Origin: Pseudorasbora parva | Taxonomy: Eukaryota; Chordata; Actinopteri; Cypriniformes; Gobionidae | Direction: 5' to 3' | Length of the DNA stretch: 64,000 nucleotides | Assembly: GCF_024679245.1 (NCBI RefSeq) | Contig: NC_090191.1 | Coordinates: 36,685,638-36,749,637, forward strand | Program-made: the position numbers and the translations under genes | Shown: positions 63,151 to 64,000 of the stretch, piece by piece | Position numbering within the stretch: the first letter of the stretch is position 1 | How the letters are laid out: the number at the start of each line of letters is the position of its first letter | The notes under the pieces: generated by a model | Told to the model about the DNA's origin: nothing | Databases searched by the model: none | What the model saw: the letters and a program-made list of their open reading frames with translations, nothing else

Positions 63151-64000
63151 CACTGAAGTTCATCTGACCAATAGGAGGACCATAGCTCCTTATGTTGTGT
63201 ATTTAACACTAGGCCACAGCTCTGACACCAAGTATTATATTTTATGTTTTACCAATGTATAACACATATAGGTCTTCATCTCCAGCCTGCAGGGGAGTTA
63301 GAGTAGTTTTAGCGCCTTTAAAAGTTCGGTAAGGACCACTAATTTAATTTGAAAGAACACATTTGATTTCCGCCTTGTCGGGATGTGGGTGATCAGAAGC
63401 AGTTTTAAACTAGTTTACATCATCAAAAGTTCACTTACTGTGGATTTCACCATCAAGGTGGAGAGCAAACTTAATTACCCAGCCAGCGAGGGTGTAGCCG
63501 AGGTCCGCTCTTAATAAATCTATCATTAATATTTCGAAGTGCATAAATCTGCAAATTTGAAAATCACTTTGATCGCATCTCGCTCTTACTCTCTCCATTT
63601 GCAGATTTCCCGTGCTTCTTTTCCCCTCCTCTTTCCTCTTCTCTCAAACCATTAAAGATTGAAATGTACTTTTCGAGAAGCGGGCCCAAGAAAGAGCGGG
63701 TTCGCTTCATTTCAGAGAAGTTAGTTTGTGGCGACCTTTTTGACTGTGAATAATTCAATCTCTTAAGAAGCTCAGTGGGCCTCCTCCGTGGGCTTTGATT
63801 AGGGAAAATGTGCTGATTTGCAAGCAATAGCCCCAGGCACCCACCCTAGAGCAGCCTTTGGGGTTGGGAGGCCTCAGTCCTGCCCCCCCACCTCCAATCT
63901 CCATCCCGATCAACCGGTCTGCAGCCCAAAAGTCCGGCTTGAGAACGCTAACTACAGTCCTTTAAGGATTAGCATAGAGTAGTGAAACTCTTGAGGACGG
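63151..64000. other. No gene recognised; possible enhancer at 63440-63800
   Basis: Balanced, unique sequence after 63280, with ACTTAATTACCCAGCC near 63469 and TGAATAATTCAATC near 63748. An 87-codon minus-strand frame (63564-63827) has no motif. Confidence 0.35.

Overview
The window looks like vertebrate nuclear DNA, most likely from a teleost and probably a cyprinid. The reasons are very long CA/TG and TA microsatellites, several decayed Tc1-like transposons, and many short palindromic DNA transposons of types I recall from cyprinid genomes. I found no intact protein-coding gene, no rRNA or tRNA gene, no CRISPR array and no operon. Almost all longer open frames are explained by dinucleotide repeats, transposon remnants or chance. 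Species and gene locus are not identified; the family names rest on remembered motifs, not on a search.

Layout. 1-9200 is mostly unique sequence with two decayed Tc1-like pieces (about 2331-2800 and 6958-7270) and segments that read like conserved non-coding DNA: mixed composition, TAATTA/ATTA cores, no repeats. 9203-12603 holds three non-autonomous inverted-repeat elements and a TA microsatellite. 12604-18424 is mainly unique. 18425-21910 is a repeat cluster with two related, oppositely oriented Tc1-like copies, each next to a long microsatellite at its 5' side. 23749-24608 is a PIF/Harbinger-like element with 3-bp target duplications. 28553-29640 is a nest of palindromes. 32064-34760 carries foldback elements, a TC tract and trinucleotide repeats. 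36302-40820 has two more foldbacks, a near full-length but broken Tc1-like element, and a repeat placed between GT and AT arrays. 40821-58341 is largely unique, with one large foldback (43173-43799), a GT array (53967-54110) and a TA array (55449-55542). 58342-63150 is dense in DNA transposons, including a nested set at 61251-62832.

Interpretation. Long gene-free sequence, scattered homeodomain-type AT cores, a perfect DR1 nuclear receptor site (22768-22780) and a POU octamer (25254-25261) suggest a gene desert or large introns around a developmental regulator. That is inference: no coding exon was confirmed. Three exon-like segments (682-726, 17819-17933 and 60904 onward) are recorded as weak candidates. 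I found no previously undescribed biological system. The most informative observations are the transposon nesting, the DD35E spacing of the Tc1-like pair, and the junctions between microsatellites and transposon ends.
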